Notes under the pieces: generated by a model
Told to the model about the DNA's origin: nothing
Database searches by the model: none
What the model saw: the letters and a program-made list of their open reading frames with translations, nothing else
Part shown: piece by piece, positions 37,631 through 46,390 of the stretch
Layout: each line of letters opens with the position of its first letter
How positions within the stretch are numbered: the stretch's first letter is position 1
Made by a program: the position numbers and the translations under genes
Source of the DNA: an uncultured Clostridia bacterium
GTDB taxonomy: Bacteria; Bacillota; Clostridia; Christensenellales; Borkfalkiaceae
Length of the DNA stretch: 57,164 nucleotides
Direction of reading: 5' to 3'
NCBI GenBank assembly: GCA_946055105.1
Contig: CAMGEK010000002.1
Span: forward strand, 1 to 57,164

Positions 37631-38426
37631 GACGACAAGAAGATTCGCCGCGCTCGCGCTCGCGACGGCGGCGGTCTTTGCGTCAAGCGGTTGCGGGTTT
37701 TACGATCTCGGCGAGTTCGAGGACGAGGAGGACTATTACTCCTCGTTCGGGAACGTCGGACTGATCGCGCAGAACGGAACGCAGAACGATTATTCGCTCA
37801 AAAAATATTTTTATAACGAACATTCGGTGAACGATTTCTCAGGGGATATCGTCGAAGCGGACGAATACGTCTATTTCGTTTTACCCGTCGAAAAGACGAT
37901 GGAGCTGGATTCGGTCGCGCTGTACGTCTATGCGGAAGAGAGGGCGACGGTCAGGTATTCCGTGTTTCTGACCGATACCGTTCCGACGAATCTCCGCAAC
38001 TACGACGCGCCTCTGTACGTTCAGGAAGAGGATGAGGAGGGGAATCCGAAGTTCGACGAAGAGGGGAATCCCGTCTACGAACAGGAAGAGGACGCAGACG
38101 GAAATCCGAAGTTCGACGAAGAGGGGAATCCCGTCTACGAAAAAATCCCGTACGACGATCCCGCCGCCGAAACGGCGGCGGCGACGGGCAGTTTTACCGC
38201 GAAGGCGAATCAATGGGATTCGTTTACCGTCGAGAAATGGAAGTCGGACGCAGGAAAAACTGCGGATACGGTCGAGGCGGAGGCGGGCACGTACGTTCTG
38301 ATCCGTTTTGAGAACAATTCCGGCTACGGCAAGGACGCGGAATTGCAGAGGATTCCTTTTCGTGCGACGAATTTATTGGTTCGGGCGACGAGGTGTACTT
38401 CCGGTGTAGCGGAAGAGGCAGAATGA
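37614..38426 (+). CDS. Lipoprotein with internal tandem peptide repeat
   Basis: MRIPAKTTRRFAALALATAAVFASSGCGFYD; DEEGNPKFDEEGNPVYEQEEDADGNPKFDEEGNPVYE. Confidence 0.75.
   Translation: MRIPAKTTRRFAALALATAAVFASSGCGFYDLGEFEDEEDYYSSFGNVGLIAQNGTQNDYSLKKYFYNEHSVNDFSGDIVEADEYVYFVLPVEKTMELDSVALYVYAEERATVRYSVFLTDTVPTNLRNYDAPLYVQEEDEEGNPKFDEEGNPVYEQEEDADGNPKFDEEGNPVYEKIPYDDPAAETAAATGSFTAKANQWDSFTVEKWKSDAGKTADTVEAEAGTYVLIRFENNSGYGKDAELQRIPFRATNLLVRATRCTSGVAEEAE
38392..38424 (+). promoter_or_regulatory. Direct-repeat promoter class A: GGTGTA-N5-GGTGTA-N10-CAGAAT (inside the 3' end of the lipoprotein gene)
   Basis: Repeats 38392-38397 and 38403-38408; -10 38419-38424. Confidence 0.75.
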
Positions 38427-38456
38427 GTGCAAAAACTTACGGAGTGAAAAGCGGTT

Positions 38457-39839
38457 ATGTTTAATTGGTGGTGGAGATTTTTATACAGCATCTCAAAAAC
38501 CTTGTTCCATCTGATCGACGGGCTGATGAGCTGTGCGAATAAGCTGTGCGGCGTGGATACCGTGTCCATCGGCGGGCAGGAAAAAGATTTTCTGTATTAT
38601 CTGTTTTCCAGCAACGAGGTCTGGTTCGCGTTCCGCGTGGCGGCTCTGCTCGGAATGATCGTGCTGGTGATCTTTACCGTATTCGCAATCATCCGCACGA
38701 TCGTGAAAGAGAAACCGGACGGCACTCCCGCGCAGATCTGCGTCAAAGCGTTCAAGAGCTTTCTGATGTTCCTGTTCGTACCCGCCGTCATGATCGCGGC
38801 CATCTGGCTGGGCAACGCGTTCATGCAGGCGATGTACAAGGCGACCACGCAGGGCGCGACGAGCCTCGGTTCTTTTCTGTTCGTCTCCTTCGCGCAGGAC
38901 GGTTCGGATTACGGCTTGCAGGCGGAGGGCGTGGAGTTCTTCCTCAATACGCCCGAAGCCTATATGGATACCGATCTCGTCTGGGAGTACATGGATCTGT
39001 CTTACTTCGAGTTTATGTTCTCCTGGCTTGCGGGCGCGGTCATTCTCGTTTCGCTCGCCTCGTCCATGCTGCTGTTCGTGGACAGAGTCATCTCCATCAT
39101 CTTGCTGTATATCGTCTCGCCGTTTTCGATTTCGACGGCGGTGCTGGATGACGGCGCGCACTTCAAGCTCTGGCGCGATCAGATCATGATCAAGTTCGTC
39201 ATGGGGTACGGCGCGATCATCGCGCTGAATGTGTACGCCTTGATCTGCGGGCTTGTCGCGAATCCGAGTCTCGTATTCTTTGAAAACTCGTTCCTGAACT
39301 TCCTGATGAAGCTGTTGCTGATCGGCGGCGGCGCGCTGACGCTGAAAAAATCGATGGCGCTCATCGGAAACCTCGTACAGGCGGGCGCCGGCTCCAACGA
39401 ATTGCGCGACAACGAGCTTGCGGTCGGCGGCATGAGACGCGCGCTCGGCGCGGTCGGCGGCGCGCTTGCGACCGCTACGGGACTGAGTGCGGCGAAGGGA
39501 ATTCTCGGCAGCGCGATCGATTCCAAAAAGCGCGACCTCGGCGAACGGCTGTTGAATAAGCTGGGCACGCCCATCAGAGACAACCGCGCCAAGGATAGCG
39601 GAAAGGACGGCGACGGCGGAAGCGATTCGCGGAACAACGATAAACCGAGCTACGGAAACGGAGAGACGGGAAATGCCGTCAAAGACGCGATCGCGGGCGC
39701 CGATCAGAAGAACCAAAAGAACGATCAGAAGAACGAACAGAAGCCCGGCGGCGAGGGAAATAACATGATCGGCAACGCGATCGAGAACGGCGGAGAAAAG
39801 AAAAACGATCCGACCGACGACGATGAAGATTTGAGATAA
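38457..39839 (+). CDS. VirB6/TrbL-like polytopic membrane protein
   Basis: MFNWWWRFLYSISKTLFHLIDGLMSCANKLCG; multiple TMs; C-terminal charged tail; directly upstream of VirB4. Confidence 0.75.
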   Translation: MFNWWWRFLYSISKTLFHLIDGLMSCANKLCGVDTVSIGGQEKDFLYYLFSSNEVWFAFRVAALLGMIVLVIFTVFAIIRTIVKEKPDGTPAQICVKAFKSFLMFLFVPAVMIAAIWLGNAFMQAMYKATTQGATSLGSFLFVSFAQDGSDYGLQAEGVEFFLNTPEAYMDTDLVWEYMDLSYFEFMFSWLAGAVILVSLASSMLLFVDRVISIILLYIVSPFSISTAVLDDGAHFKLWRDQIMIKFVMGYGAIIALNVYALICGLVANPSLVFFENSFLNFLMKLLLIGGGALTLKKSMALIGNLVQAGAGSNELRDNELAVGGMRRALGAVGGALATATGLSAAKGILGSAIDSKKRDLGERLLNKLGTPIRDNRAKDSGKDGDGGSDSRNNDKPSYGNGETGNAVKDAIAGADQKNQKNDQKNEQKPGGEGNNMIGNAIENGGEKKNDPTDDDEDLR

Positions 39840-39849
39840 GGAGAAGAGT

Positions 39850-42507
39850 ATGCGGATCATTCCAAAGACTGCGAAAGTAAAAATACAGTTTTTCAAGAAC
39901 GTCTCCATTGCGGATACGGTCATCGCGCTCATTGCGTTGGGGTTGGAAGTGCTGCTCTTTATGACCAATCTGGGAATCGCGAAATTTTTCCTGATGGTGA
40001 TTCTGTTCAGTCTCGTCGTGGGGCTGTATCTTCCCTTCGACGGTCAGCGGTTCTATATGATGTTCGTGCATCTGACGCGGTACATATTTACGGCGAAATG
40101 CTATTCGAGCGACTTTAAGAACGCGTCCACGAGCATCGACCGTTTCATTCCGTTCAAGGACGTCAAAGACGGATATATCGTCTACGAGGACTATTACGCG
40201 GGCGTGTTGCAGATCGATCCGCGGGAATTCCGTCTGCTCTCGGGATACCGTCAGGATCAGATCATCGACGTATATTTCGGGCGGCTCATTCGTTCGATCA
40301 GCGGAAAGATGAAGGCTTCGATCGTCAAAATCGACAGACGGTTGCTGTTGGACGACTACGTCGAGGCGGAGAAGAAAAAGCAGGATCGGCTGGAAAAGCT
40401 CTTTGAAATGGGCAATATCACGCAGGAAGAGCTGTCGGCGCGCGAAAAAATCATTGCGGACAGAATTTCCGTGTACCGTTCGCTCAGCGGAGAGAACGCC
40501 ATCAAAAAGCCGTTCTACTATCTGGTCGTCTACGACGCGGACAAATCGGCGATTCGGGAAGTTCTGCACAACGGAATCGTCTCCCTTGCCGAAGCGGGCA
40601 TGACTTCGGAAATTCTGAACGACAAACAGCTCGCGGTCTTTCTCAAATATACCTATACCGACCGGTTCGACGAACGCGACGTCGATCTGCTTGCGCCCGA
40701 AGAGATCGTAAGCTGGATCAAGCCGCGCGAAATCCGCTTCAAGACGAAGAGCTGTTTCGTCGACGGCGAAGAGGTGTTCAACTATACGGTGAAAAATTTC
40801 CCCCTTTCCGTTCTCAACGCCTGGGGGTATCAGATGTTCAACATCGAGGGTACGAAAGTCGTCATGAATCTCGAACCGTACGAGAAGCTCAGGGCGATCA
40901 AGATGATCGACCGTTCGTTGCAGGAGCTTGCCAGCCAGACCGATCAATCCTACAAGGCGAGTTCGCTGATCGACAAAAAAACGCACATCGATACGCTCGT
41001 GGACGTTCTGAGAATGTTGCAGAACGACAACGAGACGCTCTTCAAAGTGACCTTACACTTTACCGTCTACAATCGCGACGGAAAGGCGGGCGACGCGAAG
41101 AAGAACCTGAAAAAGACGATCAAACGCATTCTCGCGGAGCAAGGGTTCGAGCTTGCGGACAATTTCTGCCGTCAGAATAAGGCGATCGTCTCCTCGAACG
41201 TTTCCCGCTACGACAATATGAACGAATTTGCCCGCGCGATCCATTCGGGTTCGGTCGCGGCGGTGTTTCCGTTCGTGCTCTCCACCGTCATGGACGACGG
41301 GGGCGTGATTCTGGGAACGAACGGGCAGTTCCCCGTCATCGTGGACTTTTTCAAACGCGACAACGAAAGAGTTAATTCCAACATGGTGATCATGGGAAAG
41401 TCGGGTTCGGGCAAGTCGTATGCGACCAAGACCATACTTTCCAATCTGGCGGCGGAGAACTGCAAGATCTTCATACTCGATCCCGAAAACGAGTACAAGA
41501 CGCTTGCCGAGAATCTCGGCGGACGGCTGATCGACGTCGGAACGGCGTCGCAGGGGCGAATCAATCCCTTTCACGTCATCACCACGCTGGACGCGGACGA
41601 AGAGGGCGAGTGTTCCGCGGTCAATAATTTTGCGGTGCACCTGCAATTTCTCGAAGAATTTTTCCGCGTCGCGCTTCCCGGAATCGATCCGCAGGCGCTC
41701 GAATATCTCAACAATCTGATCGTGGAGCTGTACAAAAACGCGGGGATCGGCTTTTTGACCGATTTTTCCGCGCTCTCCGCGGAAGATTATCCCGTATTCG
41801 ACGATCTCAACGAGCTCATTCGGAAAAAACTTTCCGTCGCGACGGTGGACTACGATATCATGAATTTGCGGATTCTGTCCAATTTCGTTTCCAAGTTTGC
41901 GAGCGGCGGCCGCGACAGCAATCTCTGGAACGGGGAATCCACCCTTACGGTCAAAGAAAATTTCACGGTGTTCAATTTCCAGAGCCTGCTCGCCAACAAA
42001 AACGGCGTCATCGCGAACGCGCAGATGCTTCTGGTGCTCAAATGGCTGGATAACGAGATCATCAAGAACCGCGATTTCAATCTGAAATACAACACGAACC
42101 GCAAGATCATCGTCGCGATCGACGAGGCGCACGTGTTTATCGATCCGAAATACCCGATTGCGCTCGATTTCATGTATCAGCTTGCGAAGCGCATCAGAAA
42201 ATACAACGGCATGCAGATCGTCATCACGCAGAACATCAAAGACTTCGTCGGAACGCAGGAGATCGTCAGAAAATCCACCGCGATCATCAACGCCTGCCAA
42301 TATTCTTTCATCTTCGCCCTGTCTCCCAACGATATGGAGGACTTGTGCACGCTGTACGACAAGGCGGGCAGAATCAACAAGGTGGAACAGGAGCAGATCA
42401 TCAACAACGACCGCGGGAACGCATTCATCATCACGGGACCGATGTCGCGGACGAATATCGAAATCGTCGCCACGCAGAAGGCGCGCGAGACCTTCGGAGA
42501 AGCCTGA
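39850..42507 (+). CDS. VirB4-like ATPase with N-terminal VirB3/PrgI-like TM region
   Basis: MVIMGKSGSGKSYATKTILSNLAAENCKIFILDPENEYKTLAENLGGRLIDVGTASQGRINPFHV; DEAHVFIDPKYPIALDFMYQLAKRIRKYNGMQIVITQNIKDF; two TMs in first ~60 aa. Confidence 0.92.
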   Translation: MRIIPKTAKVKIQFFKNVSIADTVIALIALGLEVLLFMTNLGIAKFFLMVILFSLVVGLYLPFDGQRFYMMFVHLTRYIFTAKCYSSDFKNASTSIDRFIPFKDVKDGYIVYEDYYAGVLQIDPREFRLLSGYRQDQIIDVYFGRLIRSISGKMKASIVKIDRRLLLDDYVEAEKKKQDRLEKLFEMGNITQEELSAREKIIADRISVYRSLSGENAIKKPFYYLVVYDADKSAIREVLHNGIVSLAEAGMTSEILNDKQLAVFLKYTYTDRFDERDVDLLAPEEIVSWIKPREIRFKTKSCFVDGEEVFNYTVKNFPLSVLNAWGYQMFNIEGTKVVMNLEPYEKLRAIKMIDRSLQELASQTDQSYKASSLIDKKTHIDTLVDVLRMLQNDNETLFKVTLHFTVYNRDGKAGDAKKNLKKTIKRILAEQGFELADNFCRQNKAIVSSNVSRYDNMNEFARAIHSGSVAAVFPFVLSTVMDDGGVILGTNGQFPVIVDFFKRDNERVNSNMVIMGKSGSGKSYATKTILSNLAAENCKIFILDPENEYKTLAENLGGRLIDVGTASQGRINPFHVITTLDADEEGECSAVNNFAVHLQFLEEFFRVALPGIDPQALEYLNNLIVELYKNAGIGFLTDFSALSAEDYPVFDDLNELIRKKLSVATVDYDIMNLRILSNFVSKFASGGRDSNLWNGESTLTVKENFTVFNFQSLLANKNGVIANAQMLLVLKWLDNEIIKNRDFNLKYNTNRKIIVAIDEAHVFIDPKYPIALDFMYQLAKRIRKYNGMQIVITQNIKDFVGTQEIVRKSTAIINACQYSFIFALSPNDMEDLCTLYDKAGRINKVEQEQIINNDRGNAFIITGPMSRTNIEIVATQKARETFGEA

Positions 42508-42545
42508 ACGCTCGTTCTGAAACTCAAAAAAGAAAATACGCGTGC

Positions 42546-42578
42546 GGTGTAATTGCGGTGTACTGATCGCGTTACAAT
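42546..42578 (+). promoter_or_regulatory. Direct-repeat promoter class A: GGTGTA-N5-GGTGTA-N10-TACAAT
   Basis: Repeats 42546-42551 and 42557-42562; -10 42573-42578. Confidence 0.8.
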
Positions 42579-42623
42579 CGACGCAAAGAGAGCGGCGGAA
42601 CGCGTCGCAAACGGAGGAGATCG

Positions 42624-43484
42624 GTGAAAGCGGAAGAATTTAACGCAAAATACGGATTCAATTTCAGCCACGAGGGCTATTTGGCAACGGGGTTCAGAAT
42701 CGCCGCGCAAAATCTTACGATCACGCGCACGGACGAGCGGATGCCTACGGTGCGGCAGGAGGTAAAAGTCCGCGTCAATCCCGCGCAGGCGCTGTATATC
42801 CGTTATCTGCGTTCCTATCTCGAAACGGCGGCGCGGTTCCGTCCGCTGATGGGGGGCGGACTTGCGGAACTGACGAAAGATTTTGAATCGGTGATGCGGG
42901 AAGCGGAGCCGACGCGGCAGGCGTACGAGGGGATTCCCCCCGAATTTTTCCGCGAATTACAGAAAGAGGCGCTTTTGAAACTCCCGAAAGACTCCGTGGA
43001 GTTGCGCGAAAACGTGATCGAAAACGGCGCGAGGTCGAAGAAAATCTCCGAAGCGGCGTACGCGAAGGAACTTGTCGGAACGTACGCGGCAAAGCAGGGC
43101 GGCGACTTCGGGAAGGCGGTCGAATCGCTCAAAGCGTTGGAGAACATCCATTCCCGCCGCGGTTGGAGGCTCGGCAATCTCTTTACGAATATCCGCGAAT
43201 GGTGGACGATCCGCTCGATTCGGGGCGATCTGGAAAAGGCGGCGGGCGGCAGAGAAGCGTTTGAACGGGCGTATGCCGGACAGCCGGAAAAATTTGAATT
43301 GGAAGACGCGGAGAAAGCGGAGATAGAACGGGCTTGCAACGAGAGAATCGCCGAGCGGGAAGCGGCGAAAGCCGAGCCCGTCATAGAGAGCGTGCACGTA
43401 GCGGAAGCGGAAGAACCCGTACCCGAGACGAGCGCAAAGACGGAAGAGACGGAGCCGGTTTCTCCGCAGAGAGAACTGCAATAA
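42624..43484 (+). CDS. Candidate T4SS-associated paralog 1 (charged, no signal peptide)
   Basis: GTG start after ggaggag; core SRRGWRLGNLFTNIREWWTIRSIRGDLEKA; tail VAEAEEPVPETSAKTEETEPVSPQRELQ. Confidence 0.75.
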   Translation: MKAEEFNAKYGFNFSHEGYLATGFRIAAQNLTITRTDERMPTVRQEVKVRVNPAQALYIRYLRSYLETAARFRPLMGGGLAELTKDFESVMREAEPTRQAYEGIPPEFFRELQKEALLKLPKDSVELRENVIENGARSKKISEAAYAKELVGTYAAKQGGDFGKAVESLKALENIHSRRGWRLGNLFTNIREWWTIRSIRGDLEKAAGGREAFERAYAGQPEKFELEDAEKAEIERACNERIAEREAAKAEPVIESVHVAEAEEPVPETSAKTEETEPVSPQRELQ

Positions 43485-43523
43485 CCGAAAAAAATTTCCG
43501 AACCACAAAAAAAGAAAAATGTT

Positions 43524-43556
43524 GGTGTACGTCAGGTGTATTTACCGAGGTAAAAT
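43524..43556 (+). promoter_or_regulatory. Direct-repeat promoter class A: GGTGTA-N5-GGTGTA-N10-TAAAAT
   Basis: Repeats 43524-43529 and 43535-43540; -10 43551-43556. Confidence 0.8.
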
Positions 43557-43587
43557 CAAATCGTAAATCAAACAGGAGATCGGAGAA

Positions 43588-44853
43588 ATGCCCAATCAGA
43601 TGATGTTAAACGCTTACAAAAAGTTATTCGGAGCGACCGACGACGCGCAGGCGCGGATCGGAATCGAAGAACATCTGCACGCGATTTCGGAGATGTGGAG
43701 GAAAGAATTCGGAAGAAATCCCGACGAGGCGCAGGCGAGGTTCGAGGGGAGATACTACAATTTCTGCGAGAAGCAAGTGAAAACCGCCTGGACGAAAAAT
43801 CTCGTTCAGGGATTGGCGGGAGAAGAGCACGACCGCAATACGGCGCAGGTTACCGACGAATTCTGCGAATATATGCGGGGAATCAACGCCCTGCTCAGGG
43901 AGAGAGGCGTCGAGACGGCGCCCAACGTGGACGAAATCTTTGAAGAGGGAATGGACGAAGAGCCGGACGACGGTGAAGAGCTCGAAGAGGGCGAATATCG
44001 GGGCTGGCTCAAGCAATGGAAGCACGAAACGCTCGGGAAAGTTCCTGCGGGCAGAAAGGACGCGGCGCGGTTCTATCTCTACGGGCGCGATCTCGAAACG
44101 GACAGAGAGCCGAGCGTAAAGACCTCGGTGACCAGAGCCGGAGACGAAGTCGTCTCGCTCTGCCGTGCGGTCAACGAGGAAAACGCGGCGCAAAAATGCG
44201 TCCGCGCGGTGGCGACGTTGCGCGTCGTCGAAGAAAAGCACGCGTCGAGGTGGTTAATATGGAAGATTTTCCACCCGATCGACAATTACAGGGAAAACAG
44301 AGCGATCGAACTGATGCGCGGGCAAATCAGTCGGACCTTCTCGGCCGAACAGATCGAGGCGGCGGAAGCGCAGGCGAACGCCGACGTGGGGTGGATCGTT
44401 GCGGAGAAGAGCGACGCGATTCTGCCGTCGAACCTCAACGAGCTGAAAGTCGATCCGCTCGAATCGGAAGCGAGAACCTATCTCAGAGCCGCCGCGGAAA
44501 CGGCGCGGACGGAGCAGGAGAAAGAGGAGCTTTCCCGAATCGCGGAAGAGTTGGAACCGGTGGCGGAAGAGGAGCTCTTCCTGCATGGAGCGGCGGAGGC
44601 TGACAAAAGGGAAGAATCCAACGCAAGGTGTGAAGAAAATTACAGAAACCGCATGGGCGATACGTTTGAGGAAGCGCTCGCCGAAGAGACGGAAGCTTAC
44701 GGAAAGAACGCAAAGGAAAGCGACTTTTTGGAAGAGTTCGACGGGGAGAAAGAGAACCTGTTCGTGTCCGAGGCGGAAGAGCCCGCGCAGGACGAAAAGA
44801 GCGAATCGTCCGAAGAGAAAGACGCGCCCGAAACAATGAAAAACCTCAAATAA
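43588..44853 (+). CDS. Candidate T4SS-associated paralog 2
   Basis: KHASRWLIWKIFHPIDNYRENRAIELM; tail VSEAEEPAQDEKSESSEEK. Confidence 0.8.
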   Translation: MPNQMMLNAYKKLFGATDDAQARIGIEEHLHAISEMWRKEFGRNPDEAQARFEGRYYNFCEKQVKTAWTKNLVQGLAGEEHDRNTAQVTDEFCEYMRGINALLRERGVETAPNVDEIFEEGMDEEPDDGEELEEGEYRGWLKQWKHETLGKVPAGRKDAARFYLYGRDLETDREPSVKTSVTRAGDEVVSLCRAVNEENAAQKCVRAVATLRVVEEKHASRWLIWKIFHPIDNYRENRAIELMRGQISRTFSAEQIEAAEAQANADVGWIVAEKSDAILPSNLNELKVDPLESEARTYLRAAAETARTEQEKEELSRIAEELEPVAEEELFLHGAAEADKREESNARCEENYRNRMGDTFEEALAEETEAYGKNAKESDFLEEFDGEKENLFVSEAEEPAQDEKSESSEEKDAPETMKNLK

Positions 44854-44892
44854 TAAACGAAAAAAAGGAAAATAAAAGGGAGGATAGAAAAA

Positions 44893-46269
44893 ATGGCACA
44901 ACCTCGGGATAGGCACGTACAATTTGATTCGCGCGAATCGCAACTGACGAAGGAGCAGAGAACAAGAATGGCGCGGGAGCACCGCGAGACGGTGATCCGT
45001 ACGACGAACGAAGCGATGACGGCGCTTCCGTTGAGCAGAAGAAGCGGCGTCGCGCTCGAAAAACTCAACGTGCTGTGCAATAAAATCGGCGCGCCCATCG
45101 TGCAGATCGCAGAGCTCAAAAACGACTTCGCGCAGATGCTGATCAAGGATTTCGCGAAAATGATGAAGGACGATACGCTGGAAAACAAATCGTTCGAGGA
45201 GTCGTATCGGGAATATTACAATAAGAATCTTTCCGCGTTGCTTACGGCGGGCGCAAAGGCGCAGAACGACGAGCGGTTCAGGAGTTTGTCCGAAGACGCG
45301 CAGCAGAAGTCGCTCCCCCGCGCAAAAGAACTCACGGACGCGTTTGAAACGTTCATGCGGGAGTTTTCAAACGACATGCGCGCGAGCGGGATACGCAGAA
45401 CGAACGACGTGATCGAATACGGCGGAAACGACGAGAAAGGCTTGTTCGATATACAGGCCGCCGCGCACGGTATGCTGATCAAGGATAACGCGCGGTTGGC
45501 GTACGAGCATTGTTCCCGCCGCGGCGCGGCAACGGTGGCGGAGACGTGCGAAGCGGCGCGTCGCGCCGTCGACAACGCGTTTTTCTACGCGCACGCGTTC
45601 CCGCAACCCTCCGCGCAGGGGGTAGACGCGAACGCGCCCGGCATGCGCGAGGCGGGAATCAGAGAGTCCGCGAACGTGATCCGCGGATTGCAGGAAGCCC
45701 ACGCCGCCCGTTCCCTGGGCTGGATGTTTCTTCATCCGATCGACTATCTGCGCGAAGCGTCGACGATCCGTGCGCTCAAATATACGATGAGCGTGCGCGG
45801 CGGGCTCACTGCCCGCGAGGCGGAACAAAAGCTTTCCGCGCCCAAAGAAACGTACGCCGACGTAAGCAAGAACTACGACGAAATATATGACGACTATGCC
45901 GATCGGAAGTTGGCAAATGCGGAACGGGAACTGGCGGAGGATCGGCAGGAAAGAGAACGGCAAAGACAGGTCGAAGGTGCGGTTGCTCATTCCAAAGAGA
46001 GAATGCGCGAGGACGGCATGTCTCCCGACGCGGTTCACGCCCGCGGCAGAGCGGAATTCGAGGCGGATATGGACGCGTTAAACGCTCTGGAAGAGGAAAA
46101 CGAACGGGAAGAGATCGATTCTCAATCCCGTTCACGCTCCGAGGAATCCGAGCCGCAGTCGGAGGAAGAAAAAGAACCGATTCTCATCAGCGAGGAAGAG
46201 CCGTCCGAAGAGAAGAGCGAGCCGGTGCAGGAAAACGCCGAAATTTCCGCGCCGCAGAAACAACCGTAA
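44893..46269 (+). CDS. Candidate T4SS-associated paralog 3
   Basis: AHAARSLGWMFLHPIDYLREASTIRALKYTM; tail ILISEEEPSEEKSEPVQENAEISAPQKQP. Confidence 0.8.
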   Translation: MAQPRDRHVQFDSRESQLTKEQRTRMAREHRETVIRTTNEAMTALPLSRRSGVALEKLNVLCNKIGAPIVQIAELKNDFAQMLIKDFAKMMKDDTLENKSFEESYREYYNKNLSALLTAGAKAQNDERFRSLSEDAQQKSLPRAKELTDAFETFMREFSNDMRASGIRRTNDVIEYGGNDEKGLFDIQAAAHGMLIKDNARLAYEHCSRRGAATVAETCEAARRAVDNAFFYAHAFPQPSAQGVDANAPGMREAGIRESANVIRGLQEAHAARSLGWMFLHPIDYLREASTIRALKYTMSVRGGLTAREAEQKLSAPKETYADVSKNYDEIYDDYADRKLANAERELAEDRQERERQRQVEGAVAHSKERMREDGMSPDAVHARGRAEFEADMDALNALEEENEREEIDSQSRSRSEESEPQSEEEKEPILISEEEPSEEKSEPVQENAEISAPQKQP

Positions 46270-46292
46270 AAAAGGAAAGTGATCGGAACGAT

Positions 46293-46325
46293 GGTGTCGT
46301 CTTGGTGTAGCGGCGCGCGTATTCT
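46293..46325 (+). promoter_or_regulatory. Direct-repeat promoter class A: GGTGTC-N5-GGTGTA-N10-TATTCT
   Basis: Repeats 46293-46298 and 46304-46309; -10 46320-46325. Confidence 0.7.
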
Positions 46326-46390
46326 GTATGCGTAACCGTTGCGACGGGATCGTTTCGGATAAAAAATGAAGAAAAAGAAGGAGACGCAAA

